Shown: positions 1-10,320 of the stretch, piece after piece
Layout: each line of letters starts with the position of its first letter
How positions within the stretch are numbered: position 1 is the first letter of the stretch
Assembly (NCBI GenBank): GCA_019426215.1
Contig: CM033403.1
Span: 191,001 to 255,000, forward strand
Length of the DNA: 64,000 nt
Origin: Buddleja alternifolia
Lineage: Eukaryota; Streptophyta; Magnoliopsida; Lamiales; Scrophulariaceae
Reading direction: 5' to 3'
The notes under the pieces: generated by a model
What the model saw: the letters and a program-made list of their open reading frames with translations, nothing else
The model's database searches: none
Told to the model about the DNA's origin: nothing
Position numbers and translations under genes: made by a program

Positions 1-2
1 CT

Positions 3-1934
3 ATTGGTGATAATGATAACTTATTCAATAAAATCAAATCTTGCAAAACGACTAAAGAAATATGGGATAAGCTGGCTACAATCTGTGGTGGTTCAGATCA
101 AATCAAAGAAAACAAACTTTCCATTGCTAAGGAAAAGTTTAACGGATTTAAGATGCTACCCAATGAAACGCTAGAGCAGTTAGATATAAGATTCACAGCT
201 CTTGTTACAGAACTTACGTCGTTGGGAATGGACTTACAGAATCGAGAAATGGTGGTTAAGATCTTTAGAAGTCTACCAAGTAAATTCTTGATGAAGACAA
301 CAGCTATGAGAGAATCAAACATGCTGGATCTCTTAACTCCAGAAGACACCTTTTCAGAGATAAAAGCTTTTGAGTTCGAGTTGAACTCTGCTAGTGACAT
401 TGTGAGTAATCCAGTGATTGAATCTGGAGCGCTCATTGCATCAATCAAAGGCAAATCGGGTAACAAAGGAAAGAATTCGGACATTAATGAGGAAGAAGAG
501 TTGGCTTTGCTGAATAGATTCAGGAAGTTCTTGAGATATGAAAAGAAAGGAAAAGGTCCTAATAATCAAGGACAAAGTTCATATCAAGCGCCTTCTCCCA
601 TACAACAACAGTTTCAAGCGCCTCAATATTCTGTTCCTTTACCTCAAGCGCCTACTCAATATCAAGCGTCTACTCAAAATCTTCCAGCTCCAGTGGTTTC
701 TAAACCACACACTGCAAGGCTAACAAGTGAACAAAAAATGAAAACCAATCTTTGTTATAATTGCAGGAAACCGGGGCACTACCAGGTAAATTGTCCCTAT
801 CCAAATGTATCCAAGCCCTCAAGGCAGGATTACTTGGATAGAAACCAATTCAGAAGCAACCTCCGACAACAAGGTTTGCTTGCGGAATCAGAACCAGCGT
901 CAGCACCTGAAGATTTAGAATCATCAGACGAAAGTAGTGATGATGATGAGCCGATAGATGACTCAGCGCTCATATGTCTCATGGCCAGAGATGATGAAGC
1001 GTCCCCTGAGGTAATCAATGAATTATCAATTCCTCTTTCTTATGATGAATTACTTGACAAAGTCAAAGAATATTACAATGAATGTCAAGAAGCTGCCAAA
1101 ATATATCAAAATGATCTCGCTATTATTTCATCACTCACAAACGATAAAGTAACGCTCAGAGCAGAGTTGCAAATTCAGCAACAGTGCATTGAGAAAAACC
1201 AATCGCTTGAGAGTGAAGTTATTCAATTGAGAGGTGATATTGATATAATAGTCAAGAGAGAAGCTGATCTGATGGCTAGACTTGCCAAGTCAGAACAGCT
1301 CATCTCATCGTTGTCCAAAGCATCCAGAAAGCTCGACAATGTGACTGAAATAACAAGGTTGTTTGGAGAAAAGACCGGTTTAGGATGCAATGAATTCGGT
1401 AAACAACCAAACAAACCTAATGTTACGGCAAACAACAAAGGAAAGGGTGTTTTCTTTGTTAAGAAAGGTTCACAAGGTCAAACTCAAAATGAACCAAGGG
1501 ACAATGGTAAGAGGCCAAATGAGAAAGTCAAAACTAACTCAGACAAGGGTAAGGCCAAAGCAAATGATCCACAAAGACAGACTCATCCAAACGCTCAAAA
1601 AGCTAAGGATAAATCTAGTCACTGTGAATCAAGCGCTAAGCGTCTAGCACCAAACGTGCAACTCAAACCAGAGCCAAGGAAATACCAGCGTCGATATCCA
1701 AAACAGTCAAGATCATATTATCGATACTATGATAATTATGATTATGACTATTATTATAATCGTGGATATTATTATACATCCAAAAAGTACACACAGCACA
1801 AGGTGAAACCAAAAAAAGCCAATATTCCTACTATGAAGACAAGGCAAATTTGGATTCCTAAAGTTCTAATTAACACTAACAAGGATACTAATGTTGAAGG
1901 ACCCAAGCAACAATGGGTACCTAAACAGAAATAG
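3..1934 (+). CDS. gag: SIRE-1 Gag polyprotein, N-terminus off window
   Basis: Gag forms the cytoplasmic virus-like particle that packages element RNA. The frame is open from the first bases of the window (codon at 3), so the Met at 153 is internal; SIRE-2 shows about 90 residues precede it. A CCHC zinc knuckle (CYNCRKPGHYQVNC) lies at 753-794, after a Gln/Pro-rich stretch. An acidic Ser/Asp/Glu stretch (about 900-960) and a long heptad-like region (about 1030-1350) rich in Leu, Ile, Glu and Lys follow; the latter looks like the coiled coil typical of Sirevirus Gag. The C-terminus is Lys-rich, then has a Tyr/Asp tract (about 1715-1780). It ends at TAG 1932-1934, 14 nt before the pol frame opens. 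No internal stop is present. Confidence 0.85.
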   Translation: MGDNDNLFNKIKSCKTTKEIWDKLATICGGSDQIKENKLSIAKEKFNGFKMLPNETLEQLDIRFTALVTELTSLGMDLQNREMVVKIFRSLPSKFLMKTTAMRESNMLDLLTPEDTFSEIKAFEFELNSASDIVSNPVIESGALIASIKGKSGNKGKNSDINEEEELALLNRFRKFLRYEKKGKGPNNQGQSSYQAPSPIQQQFQAPQYSVPLPQAPTQYQASTQNLPAPVVSKPHTARLTSEQKMKTNLCYNCRKPGHYQVNCPYPNVSKPSRQDYLDRNQFRSNLRQQGLLAESEPASAPEDLESSDESSDDDEPIDDSALICLMARDDEASPEVINELSIPLSYDELLDKVKEYYNECQEAAKIYQNDLAIISSLTNDKVTLRAELQIQQQCIEKNQSLESEVIQLRGDIDIIVKREADLMARLAKSEQLISSLSKASRKLDNVTEITRLFGEKTGLGCNEFGKQPNKPNVTANNKGKGVFFVKKGSQGQTQNEPRDNGKRPNEKVKTNSDKGKAKANDPQRQTHPNAQKAKDKSSHCESSAKRLAPNVQLKPEPRKYQRRYPKQSRSYYRYYDNYDYDYYYNRGYYYTSKKYTQHKVKPKKANIPTMKTRQIWIPKVLINTNKDTNVEGPKQQWVPKQK

Positions 1935-1975
1935 AACTTCCCTTTTGATTGCAGGTACCTAGAGCTAAAGTCAAT
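1932..1975 (+). other. Gag-pol junction with stop, frame change and acceptor-like site
   Basis: Gag stops with TAG at 1932. The pol frame is -1 relative to gag and is closed by a TGA at 1946-1948, so simple overlap frameshifting cannot join them. Between them lies a pyrimidine-rich run ending in gattgcag, followed by gtacctaga, which repeats the gtacctaaa just before the gag stop. This resembles a plant 3' splice site. SIRE-2 lacks the roughly 40-bp segment and reads through in one frame at 59180-59215. Splicing, recoding or a simple duplication could explain it; the sequence alone does not decide. Confidence 0.5.
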
Positions 1976-4900
1976 ACATCTGTTTGGTATTTTGATAGTG
2001 GATCGTCAAGGCACATGACAGGTTCCAAAGATCTTCTGATCAACTATCAAGCTGCCAATGGTCCTCAGGTTGTATTTGGTGATAACTCCAAAGGTAAAAC
2101 CAAAGGTATAGGTACTGTGCATAGGGGGAACATCATGATAAGTGATGTTTATTTTGTTGAGGGTCTAAAGCACAATTTATTAAGCATAAGTCAATTCTGC
2201 GATAAAGGCTTTGAAGTCATATTCTCAAGTGACTATTGCTATATAAACGACGCTAAGACTAAATCTACTAAACTAAAAGGAAAAAGGAATAACAACGTAT
2301 ATCTGGTAGATTGGGGTTCAACACTTGATAACAACCCAACATGCTTTGTTGCTAAAAATGAATCTAAAATGGGTTGGTTATGGCATAGAAAAATGAATCA
2401 CCTCAACTTTAAGACAATCTCTCAGCTTATAAGTCAAAATCTTGTAGAGGGATTGCCAAATGGACCATTTCATAAGGATCGCCTCTGTGACGCTTGTCAA
2501 ATGGGTAAACAAGTTAAATCATCTTTCAAGAGAAAACCTCATCTATCTACTTCTAGAATACTTGAACTACTTCACATTGACTTGTTTGGACCTGTTCAAA
2601 CAATCAGTGTAAGCGGTAAAAAGTATACTTTAGTGGTAGTAGACGATTTCTCTAGATTTACTTGGGTGGAATTTCTTTCATCCAAAGATGAAACATGTGA
2701 CAAGTTAACAGCGCTTATTCGGCAACTTCAAACATTGAAAAATCTTAAGGTTGCAAGAATAAGAAGCGATCACGGTACTGAGTTTACTAACAAGGTTGTT
2801 GAGAAGTTTTGTGCAGAAAATGGAATACATCATGAGTATTCAGCTCCCAGAACTCCCCAACAAAATGGTGTTGCTGAGCGCCGGAACCGAACGCTTAAGG
2901 AAGCCGCTAGGACTATGTTAGCTGAATCTAAGCTTGCTCCTAAATTTTGGGCCGAAGCGATCAACACTGCTTGTTACACTCAAAATCGATGCATGATCAA
3001 CAAACAACATGGAAAAACTCCATATGAACTGTGGAAGGGACGTAAGCCAAATATTTCATACTTTCACGTCTTTGGTTCTAAATGTTTTATTCATAATAAT
3101 GGATCCCAAAGCCTAAAGACTTTTGATCCTAAAGCGGATGAAGGAATCTTTCTAGGCTACGCCAAAAATGGAAAGAATTTTCGCATTCTCAATAAGATCA
3201 AATCGAAGGTTGAGGAATCTATTCATGTTGTGTTTGATGATGCTAACCAAGAGCCGAGTAAGGTAAATATAAATGATGTAGGAGTTGAAGATCTATGTCA
3301 TCAAGCGTCCAAAATTACTATTGATGAAAATACTGACGATGATGATGAGATCTCAGTGCCTCCTCCTAAGAATACTCGTGGAATCAATCTAAATTATCAT
3401 GTAAGAAACACGGATGATCATGAAAAGAATGATCATCAAGAGCAAAGAAGGAATCATGAACTTGAAGCGCCAACGCAGGAGCATGGTCAAGCGAATGATT
3501 CTCAAGCGCCTGTTCATTCTCAAAACCCCTTCCAAACAGATAGACTATGGTTACGTGACCATCCACCTGAGCAAATCATTGGAGATATTGAAGCACCAGT
3601 TAGAACTAGAGCCGCTACATTTAATGAGGCTATGTTCGCAAGCTTTCTATCTCAAATGGAACCTAAGAAAGTGGATGAAGCGTTAAGTGATCCAAGTTGG
3701 ATTGAAGCTATGCAAGAAGAGCTCAATCAGTTTGAGCGAAATAAAGTTTGGATGCTAGTACCAAGACCAACTCATCAAGGAGTTATTGGAACTAGATGGG
3801 TATATAGAAACAAGATGGATGAGGACGGCATTGTTGTAAGAAACAAGGCCAGACTCGTAGCTCAAGGATACTGCCAAGAGGAGGGCATTGACTTTGATGA
3901 GACTTACGCTCCTGTTGCTCGTCTTGAAGCAATCCGCATGTTTCTAGCGTACGCAGCGTTTAACAAGTTTACAGTATTTCAAATGGACGTAAAGAGTGCC
4001 TTCCTGAATGGTAAACTCCAAGAAGAAGTGTATGTGGAGCAACCTCCAGGATTCATCAACAATCATGGTAAGGGTATGGTTTACAAGCTCGAAAAAGCAC
4101 TTTATGGGCTTAAGCAAGCACCTCGAGCATGGTATGACACTCTCTCTATCTTTCTTATTGGTAAAGGTTTTTCAAAAGGCAGCGTTGACACAACGTTATT
4201 TAAAATTACCAATGATGAAGATATTCTCTTAGTTCAAATTTACGTTGATGACATTATATTTGGTTCTACTAATAAGCGTCTGTGTGAGAAATTTTCGAAA
4301 ATGATGCAAGAACAATTTGAAATGAGCATGATGGGTGAATTAACCTTCTTCTTAGGACTACAAGTTAAACAACTCCTAATGGCATATTTATCAACCAAGC
4401 TAAATATACACGAGATATGATTAAGAAATTTGGTATGGAAAATGCATCATATTCAAAAATTCCAATGAGCCAAACGCTTAAGTTAGATAAAGATGAAAGT
4501 GGAAAGAAAGTTGATATCACTAATTATAGAGGTATCATAGGATCACTTCTTTATCTCACTGCCAGTAGACCTGATATTATGTTTTCGGTATGTATGTGTG
4601 CACGATTCCAAGCTGATCCTAAAGAGTCACACTTGACTGCTGCCAAGAAAATCCTTAAATACCTAAAAGGCACACAACATGTGGGCTTATGGTATCCCAG
4701 GGATTCTCCTTTTGAACTAATCGGTTACTCAGATGCAGATTTTGCAGGTTGCAAAATAGATCGTAAAAGCACTAGTGGTACTTGTCAATTCTTAGGTGAT
4801 AGGTTAGTTTCATGGCATAGCAAGAAACAACAATCCATAGCTACCTCCACAGCCGAAGCTGAGTATGTAGCTGCAGGAAGTTGTTGTGCACAAGTTCTAT

Positions 4901-5187
4901 GGATGAGGCAACAACTTAGAGATTACGGAACAATCTTAGGACCAACTCCTATTCATTGTGATAACCAAAGCGCTTTAGCCATGACTCAAAACCCTGTTCT
5001 TCATTCAAGAACCAAACACATTGACATTAGATACCATTTCCTTCGTGACCACGTTCAAAAGAAAGATATCTCCATGCACTTCATTGGAACTGACAAACAA
5101 CTGGCAGATATCTTCACCAAAGCACTCAATGAACAACGTTTTCTCACTTTGAGAAGTGAACTAGGTATGATTGATTTAAACGCTTGA
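1949..5187 (+). pseudogene. pol: SIRE-1 Pol polyprotein, one frameshift
   Basis: Copia Pol: protease, integrase, reverse transcriptase, RNase H. Counting from codon 1949: protease DSGSS (D16); integrase zinc domain H146, H151, C180, C183; integrase catalytic D211 (HIDLFGP), D274 (RSDHG), E310 (AERRNRT); then an acidic linker; RT from about 600 with YVDD at 765-768. Near 4372-4377 one base appears lost relative to related copies, so the first frame stops at 4420. The other frame is open from about 4375 to TGA 5185-5187 and carries RNase H with SDADF, TAEAEY, CDNQSA and LADIFTK. All catalytic residues I can see are present, so this frameshift is the main lesion. The first codon of the frame is TTG, so translation probably depends on fusion to Gag. 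Confidence 0.9.
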
Positions 5188-5979
5188 TCATGAAGCATCA
5201 TATTTTATTAGGCATATAATTTAGGGGGAATCCACTTAAGTTATATCTCACAATATTCTTAAACAAATTTTTTTACTTGATCATAACTGTAAGCGTCAAT
5301 GATAAAAAAAAAAAATTTAGATGCATAATCATCAACGCTCAGCTCTATGTTTGCATAAAATATTGAATGCTCAAAATATTGAAAAGTCTTTTGACTTCAA
5401 GCGTCCATCTTATCAGCTAAGCGCTGAATAGTTTATCAAAAAATTTATAAAATACTTTCGTTACAAGCCATGCATAAAATTTTCAAACTTCTTTCAAGGT
5501 CGTGGGTAGACTCAAAGGTCTATTTTGTACTCTACTCACACGCCTCTATCACATCAAACTGGCGGGTACTCAAATTTTTTTAAAAATGACGGTTCAGAGA
5601 TAGCACGTGTTTGTGTACGTGTCAGTGTACAAACATGCGCGTGTGTTACACTCTGAAAATACCAAACGTTAATTTTTCTTTAACTCGGATGTCAAATCTT
5701 TATATATGAGAATTACCAAATGTAACTTCTCTCTTTTACACAAAACTCGCGTCCGCAGTTAATAAATTTATGGCTAAGATTCAACAGTTATTACACGTGT
5801 TTAAATCCTACTAAGACTACATAACACAAGTTTCAAAATCTCTTTACTGTGTCATTTAAAACACAAACTCTGCAGAAAAAGTAACTTACTTTCTATTCAA
5901 ACAAATCTGCAAATCTCTGTTTATCTCTCTCAATACAACAGAAAAATCTCAGTCCATCCTCTTCGTTTTAAACAAAAAA
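5188..5979 (+). other. SIRE-1 spacer between pol and extra ORF
   Basis: No coding capacity. It begins with a conserved post-pol segment (tttagggggaatccac near 5221-5236, also in SIRE-2 and SIRE-3), has several aagcgtc words, and contains the promoter-like block described separately. The last 200 bases are rich in CT and CAA, like a plant 5' leader, and run directly to the ATG at 5980. The same organisation and length recur in SIRE-2 (62424-63248). Confidence 0.7.
5595..5712 (+). promoter_or_regulatory. Candidate internal promoter for the extra ORF
   Basis: A TATA-like tatatatgag sits at 5701-5710, about 270 bp before the ATG at 5980. Upstream are a CACGTG G-box core at 5604-5609 and a second ACGTGT near 5618. 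SIRE-2 keeps the same TATA (62980-62989), the same tandem acgtgt words and surrounding bases, although its genes are ruined. LTR retrotransposons normally transcribe from the LTR only, so this is a sequence-based inference. Confidence 0.5.
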
Positions 5980-8900
5980 ATGGCACCAAAGAAATCATCA
6001 TCTACTTCTGCTGAAATTACCATCAAGGTAACTGAAGGTCTGGTTGTCGACTGGAAATTTCTATATGAACAAACTCAGATCAACCTGACGGACGTAATGG
6101 ACTTGGTCGTCCAAGCTGGGCTCAAACCCTTCTTAACCCAATACTCTTATATGTTTCCTACTGAAGTTGAAACTTTCTGGAAGACTGCTACCCTTTCAGA
6201 GGACAAGAAGTCCATCTCTTGTAAAATTCCCTTCTCCAAGAAGGAGTCTCCAAAGGAATTCATCCTATCTGCTTCCACAATTGCCAAGAACTTCAATTTG
6301 CCTAATGAGGGTGAGGCACTGGATTCTGTTACGTTGAAACAAATTAAGGAAGCATGGGCAATCATGAGTGCGTACGACGATGTTCCTTACACTCAGTACT
6401 TCGAGAAGAAAGATCTGGTGTCCAAATACCGGTTATTGGCTGATTTCTGCAGCAAGATCATAGAATGCCGTGTGGGAACCTTTGATAAGGTAAATCCTGT
6501 TCAATTTCAGATGATGGTTGCTATACTCTTCAACATCAAAATCAACTGGAGTGAGTACATCTTCGGACGGTTTCGGGACAGTCTAAGCGCTTCAAATAAG
6601 CCTTATGGACTCATCCTGAGTGACATCTTGTTTAAATCGAATTGTGTGTACTCGTCTGGACTTCCGTTGAATAAGTCCAAGTTGTTGGGAAAAAGGATTC
6701 TGACCAATATGCTCAATCCTCCAAAAGTTAGTGGTGCGGCTAGACCCCTATCTGAGCGGCTGGAAGAACGCCAACTGCTTGCTCAAAAGGCTGAGAGACC
6801 AGTGCCAGAGGAAGCTGTGAAGCGTCCAGCAGCAACGAAGAAGAGAGCCCCCAGAAAACCCAAAGTTAAAATTGCCGTTCCCTCTCAAAAGATTGATGAG
6901 GAAACTGATGAAGATGCCGAGGACAAGTTGCCTCTCAAAAGACGAAAGCTGGAAGGGATCATTAAGCAAATAGACTTTGAAGAACCAGCTGCTGATCCTC
7001 CCGCTCCTCCGGCTAAACTAGTTGAAGGAGTCAACATTAAGAAAATCTTTAAGCGTTCCAGGACTAGCAAGCGTCAAGCTACTCCTGAAGAGCCTGAGAC
7101 AGTTGAGCCAAACGCTCAAGTCGTCGTTGAGCCAAGCGCTCAAGATGTTGCCATTGAGTCAAGCGCTCAAGTTGCTGTTGAGCCAAGCGCTCAAGTTGTA
7201 GTTGAGCCAAGCGCTCAAGAAACTGCTGTTGAGCTTAGTTCTCAGGGTAAGTTTATTTCTTCCCACAGCATTTCTATTCCTACATCTGTAGAAGATCCTG
7301 CTCTTATAGAGGATGACTCTTGTTTTTCAGCTATAGTTCCAGCTGCTGCTGAAGTGTCCACAGATGTTCTGTTGGATGTGGACCTGACTGGAGTTGTAGC
7401 TATCGCTCAAGATGTTGCCGCTGAAGTAGCTGCAATTGAACCTGAGGAACCTGCTACTTTAACAGAGGCACGTTCAGAAAATCAGAACGCTGCTGAAGAC
7501 GTTAGAGCTCCTCGTCACTTCTTTCAACTCGATCCTCTGAAGACAATTGATCATTCAATTAACTATATGCCCCCAGCGCTCGACGAAGATTTCATTCCTG
7601 CAGGATATAATATAGAAAGATATATTGCTGCAGAAGCTGACGCTGCAAGACTGATTGACTTTGACAGCGCAATCAAAGCAACCGTTCTAGACAGACTAGG
7701 AGACAGACCTCCTAGATGTGCCTTGGATGTGGCTTACTATCTTGACAATGGCCACAGCAGACCAACTGGGTTCGCATTAAGGGATTACACTGTTCGTGTG
7801 TATGATCCTCTCCGTCCTAGCTTTCTCAATCCCTCCGAGTCAGTCTTGAACAGAGAAGGTTACACACATTTCCCACAGACGGCTCACAGCCCTGAGAATC
7901 TTGCATCGGTCCGTCCTCTCTGTCTATGGAAAAATAAAGGGATTCATGCTGGTGAGCGCCTTGAATCGTTGACCGATCTGCTCCAAACTGAAGCTGATGC
8001 TTACTTTGACAGCGTCTGGAATGCCAACTATCAGCCTGATAAGCACCGCTTTGAAGCCATAAGAGATATTCATCTTGAAGGTATTCGTGCTATGGTGAAT
8101 GCTGGCACAGACTTCTGTATAAATGAAGTAAATTGGGTTGAAGCGTACATGGGACATAAATACACCTTCCCAGAGTTAGTCCAAGCTCCCCATCTTTTCG
8201 GCATAGGCATGCATGACAAGAAGCGTCAATTCGCCAAGTATTGCCTCCTGAAGCGTCAACAAAGACTCGGACCTGTTCTCAAGCTCCCAATTATTAGACA
8301 TCAAATAGAACAATGTCTACGTCAAGAACTTCAGAGATTATCCCTCACCCCTCTTCGGTTTAATGCTCAAGCGTCCTCCAGTGGTACAGTTGGTGAACGG
8401 TGCTTAAATCTTGCTCCAAGCCACTGTGAAGAAAATTTCAATCTGATGGTAAAGATTCTATCTCCCGTATCTCTCTTTGATAAAATCTTCACTGCCAATC
8501 TCAGATCTTGGAACGGCTCAGTGATCAATTCATTCAAAGGATATCCGCTGCTCCCTTCCATTCGCAGTGAGGTACTCAATCACTATGAGTATGTTCTTTC
8601 TCTGTTTGAAAGGAATCAAGAGCTCGCTCAAGCCATTTATCCGTATCTTGAAGAGTACTATGCGGACTGTGTGCCTACACATCGACGTCCTGCATCTCTT
8701 CCCTCAGATTGCTTGATTGGATTTTCCAGAACTCACTGCACAGATTCACTATTCTCCATCGCTCAAGCGCCGTCCAAAGTTTTCCCAGATCATGTGCTGG
8801 ATATCATTGGTCCAATGTACATCAGGGCCATTGATAGTCCTCTTCGCACATTTATCTCCGGTACTTGTATGTCCAGGACCAGACTCATTGAACTCTTGGA

Positions 8901-9519
8901 TTCTACATCCACCTCTTATGCCGACTCAGCAAGCTGGAACTTTCAATTCACTGACTTTCGCCAGCCTAAGTCAACGCTTGAGGAAGCGCCTGCCGAGACA
9001 TCTGAAGCGTCCAAATCTGCAGATACCAGTATTCCTGACGCTCCTGAACATGCTATCATTGATAGTGCTGAAGATACTTCCCTGGATATTCGAGGTACTG
9101 TTTTTGATCCAGCCTATCAAGTTCCTTTTGACTCTCTCAAACACTCATCCCGGTTCAAGCGACCAGCTCCTCAAGCGGTTCAATCAGATGAGAGTCAAGC
9201 CTTCGGTCCCCTGCTTAAATCTGTTTTGGAGACAATTAGCGCTCAAGCTACTCAGAGTGAAGAATCTCTCCATTGGATTAAGGAAGACCTGGCAAAGATT
9301 GAAACTCACGTAATGAGCGCTCAGATTGCTCATATGCGTAGTTCAGCTCAAGCGGCAGTTGGTGAGTGCAAACAAGACTTTCAAGAAATGCAGGATGCTG
9401 CCCACGCCACCCAACTTGCCATGAAAGAAGAACTTGAAAAGCGCCTCACAACCCTTGAGATATCTGTGAATGACGCCACCAGCGCTAAGCTTCCTTATCC
9501 CAGATTGCTCATCAGGTAA
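5980..9519 (+). CDS. SIRE-1 extra ('env-like') ORF, 1179 aa
   Basis: Long ORF downstream of pol, the position where Sireviruses carry a so-called env-like gene; its function is unproven. ATG 5980 follows an A-rich leader and is conserved in SIRE-2 (63249). Residues 1-255 form a compact conserved region, also kept in SIRE-2. Residues 281-297 (KRPAATKKRAPRKPKVK) closely resemble the nucleoplasmin bipartite nuclear signal, and PLKRRKLE at 318-325 is SV40-like. Residues 375-425 hold a degenerate EPSAQ repeat. Residues 570-860 match the minus-strand SIRE-3 protein. Residues 1090-1170 look coiled-coil. I see no signal peptide or clear membrane segment, so an envelope role is doubtful. The stop TAA (9517) overlaps a consensus splice donor, and a -1 frame continues. 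Confidence 0.8.
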   Translation: MAPKKSSSTSAEITIKVTEGLVVDWKFLYEQTQINLTDVMDLVVQAGLKPFLTQYSYMFPTEVETFWKTATLSEDKKSISCKIPFSKKESPKEFILSASTIAKNFNLPNEGEALDSVTLKQIKEAWAIMSAYDDVPYTQYFEKKDLVSKYRLLADFCSKIIECRVGTFDKVNPVQFQMMVAILFNIKINWSEYIFGRFRDSLSASNKPYGLILSDILFKSNCVYSSGLPLNKSKLLGKRILTNMLNPPKVSGAARPLSERLEERQLLAQKAERPVPEEAVKRPAATKKRAPRKPKVKIAVPSQKIDEETDEDAEDKLPLKRRKLEGIIKQIDFEEPAADPPAPPAKLVEGVNIKKIFKRSRTSKRQATPEEPETVEPNAQVVVEPSAQDVAIESSAQVAVEPSAQVVVEPSAQETAVELSSQGKFISSHSISIPTSVEDPALIEDDSCFSAIVPAAAEVSTDVLLDVDLTGVVAIAQDVAAEVAAIEPEEPATLTEARSENQNAAEDVRAPRHFFQLDPLKTIDHSINYMPPALDEDFIPAGYNIERYIAAEADAARLIDFDSAIKATVLDRLGDRPPRCALDVAYYLDNGHSRPTGFALRDYTVRVYDPLRPSFLNPSESVLNREGYTHFPQTAHSPENLASVRPLCLWKNKGIHAGERLESLTDLLQTEADAYFDSVWNANYQPDKHRFEAIRDIHLEGIRAMVNAGTDFCINEVNWVEAYMGHKYTFPELVQAPHLFGIGMHDKKRQFAKYCLLKRQQRLGPVLKLPIIRHQIEQCLRQELQRLSLTPLRFNAQASSSGTVGERCLNLAPSHCEENFNLMVKILSPVSLFDKIFTANLRSWNGSVINSFKGYPLLPSIRSEVLNHYEYVLSLFERNQELAQAIYPYLEEYYADCVPTHRRPASLPSDCLIGFSRTHCTDSLFSIAQAPSKVFPDHVLDIIGPMYIRAIDSPLRTFISGTCMSRTRLIELLDSTSTSYADSASWNFQFTDFRQPKSTLEEAPAETSEASKSADTSIPDAPEHAIIDSAEDTSLDIRGTVFDPAYQVPFDSLKHSSRFKRPAPQAVQSDESQAFGPLLKSVLETISAQATQSEESLHWIKEDLAKIETHVMSAQIAHMRSSAQAAVGECKQDFQEMQDAAHATQLAMKEELEKRLTTLEISVNDATSAKLPYPRLLIR

Positions 9520-10085
9520 GTGTACTCACAAACCACTTCTTAAAATCTGATGATGGCAATAAGGGGGAAGAGAAGAAGAAAGGAGAAAAGCGGAAAGCGT
9601 CCAGTTCAAAAGTTGAAGATCCTCCGTCTGCTAAGCGTCAAATGCCTCCTTCTCAGTCTGCGCTTAATCTCCCGTCTTGGATAACTGCTCTGAAACAAAG
9701 TTCATCCGGAGCGCCCGGTAGTTCACTAAGGGAACCTCCTAGAGCGTTATATCCAAACCTACCAATTCCTACAAGAGCACTGCTTGAACAGTTTGACATT
9801 CCTCTTCAGAGAACATCCATTTCAGAACCTACAGATCCACAGATCTTAGCTGAAGAAAGGAAGATGACTGATTTTAGCCAAGCTTTTCGAATCTGCCTAA
9901 GGTACATTGGTATCGACCCAACTGACTGGGATAATCACTTTAAAGTATTCAAAAAGAGACAACAAGAAGAAAACAAGCTTATCATCAACAAAGATCATGA
10001 AGCAATGATGATCTTGGAAGACAATCTGACTGAAGCTATCCGAGCTGAAATGTCCAAGCGATACAGAGTTAGACCAAGTCATTAA
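9489..10085 (+). CDS. C-terminal continuation of the extra ORF in the -1 frame
   Basis: The frame -1 to the extra ORF is open from about 9489 to TAA 10083-10085, overlapping the end of the upstream ORF. It encodes a Lys/Glu-rich stretch (KGEEKKKGEKRK), a Ser/Pro-rich segment and a compact C-terminal domain rich in Asp, Glu and Lys. A Met at 9642 gives 147 residues, but the open frame upstream suggests this is the original C-terminus, separated by a one-base indel in 9489-9515. Alternatively the donor CAG/GTAAGT at 9513-9521 is spliced; a candidate acceptor, cttctcag, ends near 9654. I favour an indel. Confidence 0.6.
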   Translation, partial: ASLSQIAHQVSVLTNHFLKSDDGNKGEEKKKGEKRKASSSKVEDPPSAKRQMPPSQSALNLPSWITALKQSSSGAPGSSLREPPRALYPNLPIPTRALLEQFDIPLQRTSISEPTDPQILAEERKMTDFSQAFRICLRYIGIDPTDWDNHFKVFKKRQQEENKLIINKDHEAMMILEDNLTEAIRAEMSKRYRVRPSH

Positions 10086-10306
10086 AGCTTTCTGTTTTTA
10101 CATTATCTATATTCTTGTCTCTTATATCTTTAAATATTCAGCTGTAAAAATGCTTGTAATTCTCGATAAATATGAAATGCATTTTTTTTTGCTGAAACAT
10201 CTCGTTGAAGCGTAACTAACTTTAACTAACATCTACTGATCAAAGCTAACTTTTACTTTTGGCTATCTAACTCTTGAACTATAAAAGAGTAAGTATTGCC
10301 ATCATC

Positions 10307-10320
10307 AAAAAGGGGGAAAT
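10307..10320 (+). promoter_or_regulatory. SIRE-1 polypurine tract
   Basis: aaaaagggggaaat lies immediately before the LTR, where the plus-strand primer is made during reverse transcription. Confidence 0.85.

Noticed and set aside
8717..9313. 198-aa ORF in another frame inside the extra ORF
   Set aside because: Overlaps the long conserved frame fully; composition is that of an out-of-frame shadow and no motif is seen.
5980..9519. A true viral envelope gene
   Set aside because: No signal peptide, membrane span or cleavage site is visible; strong nuclear signals point elsewhere.
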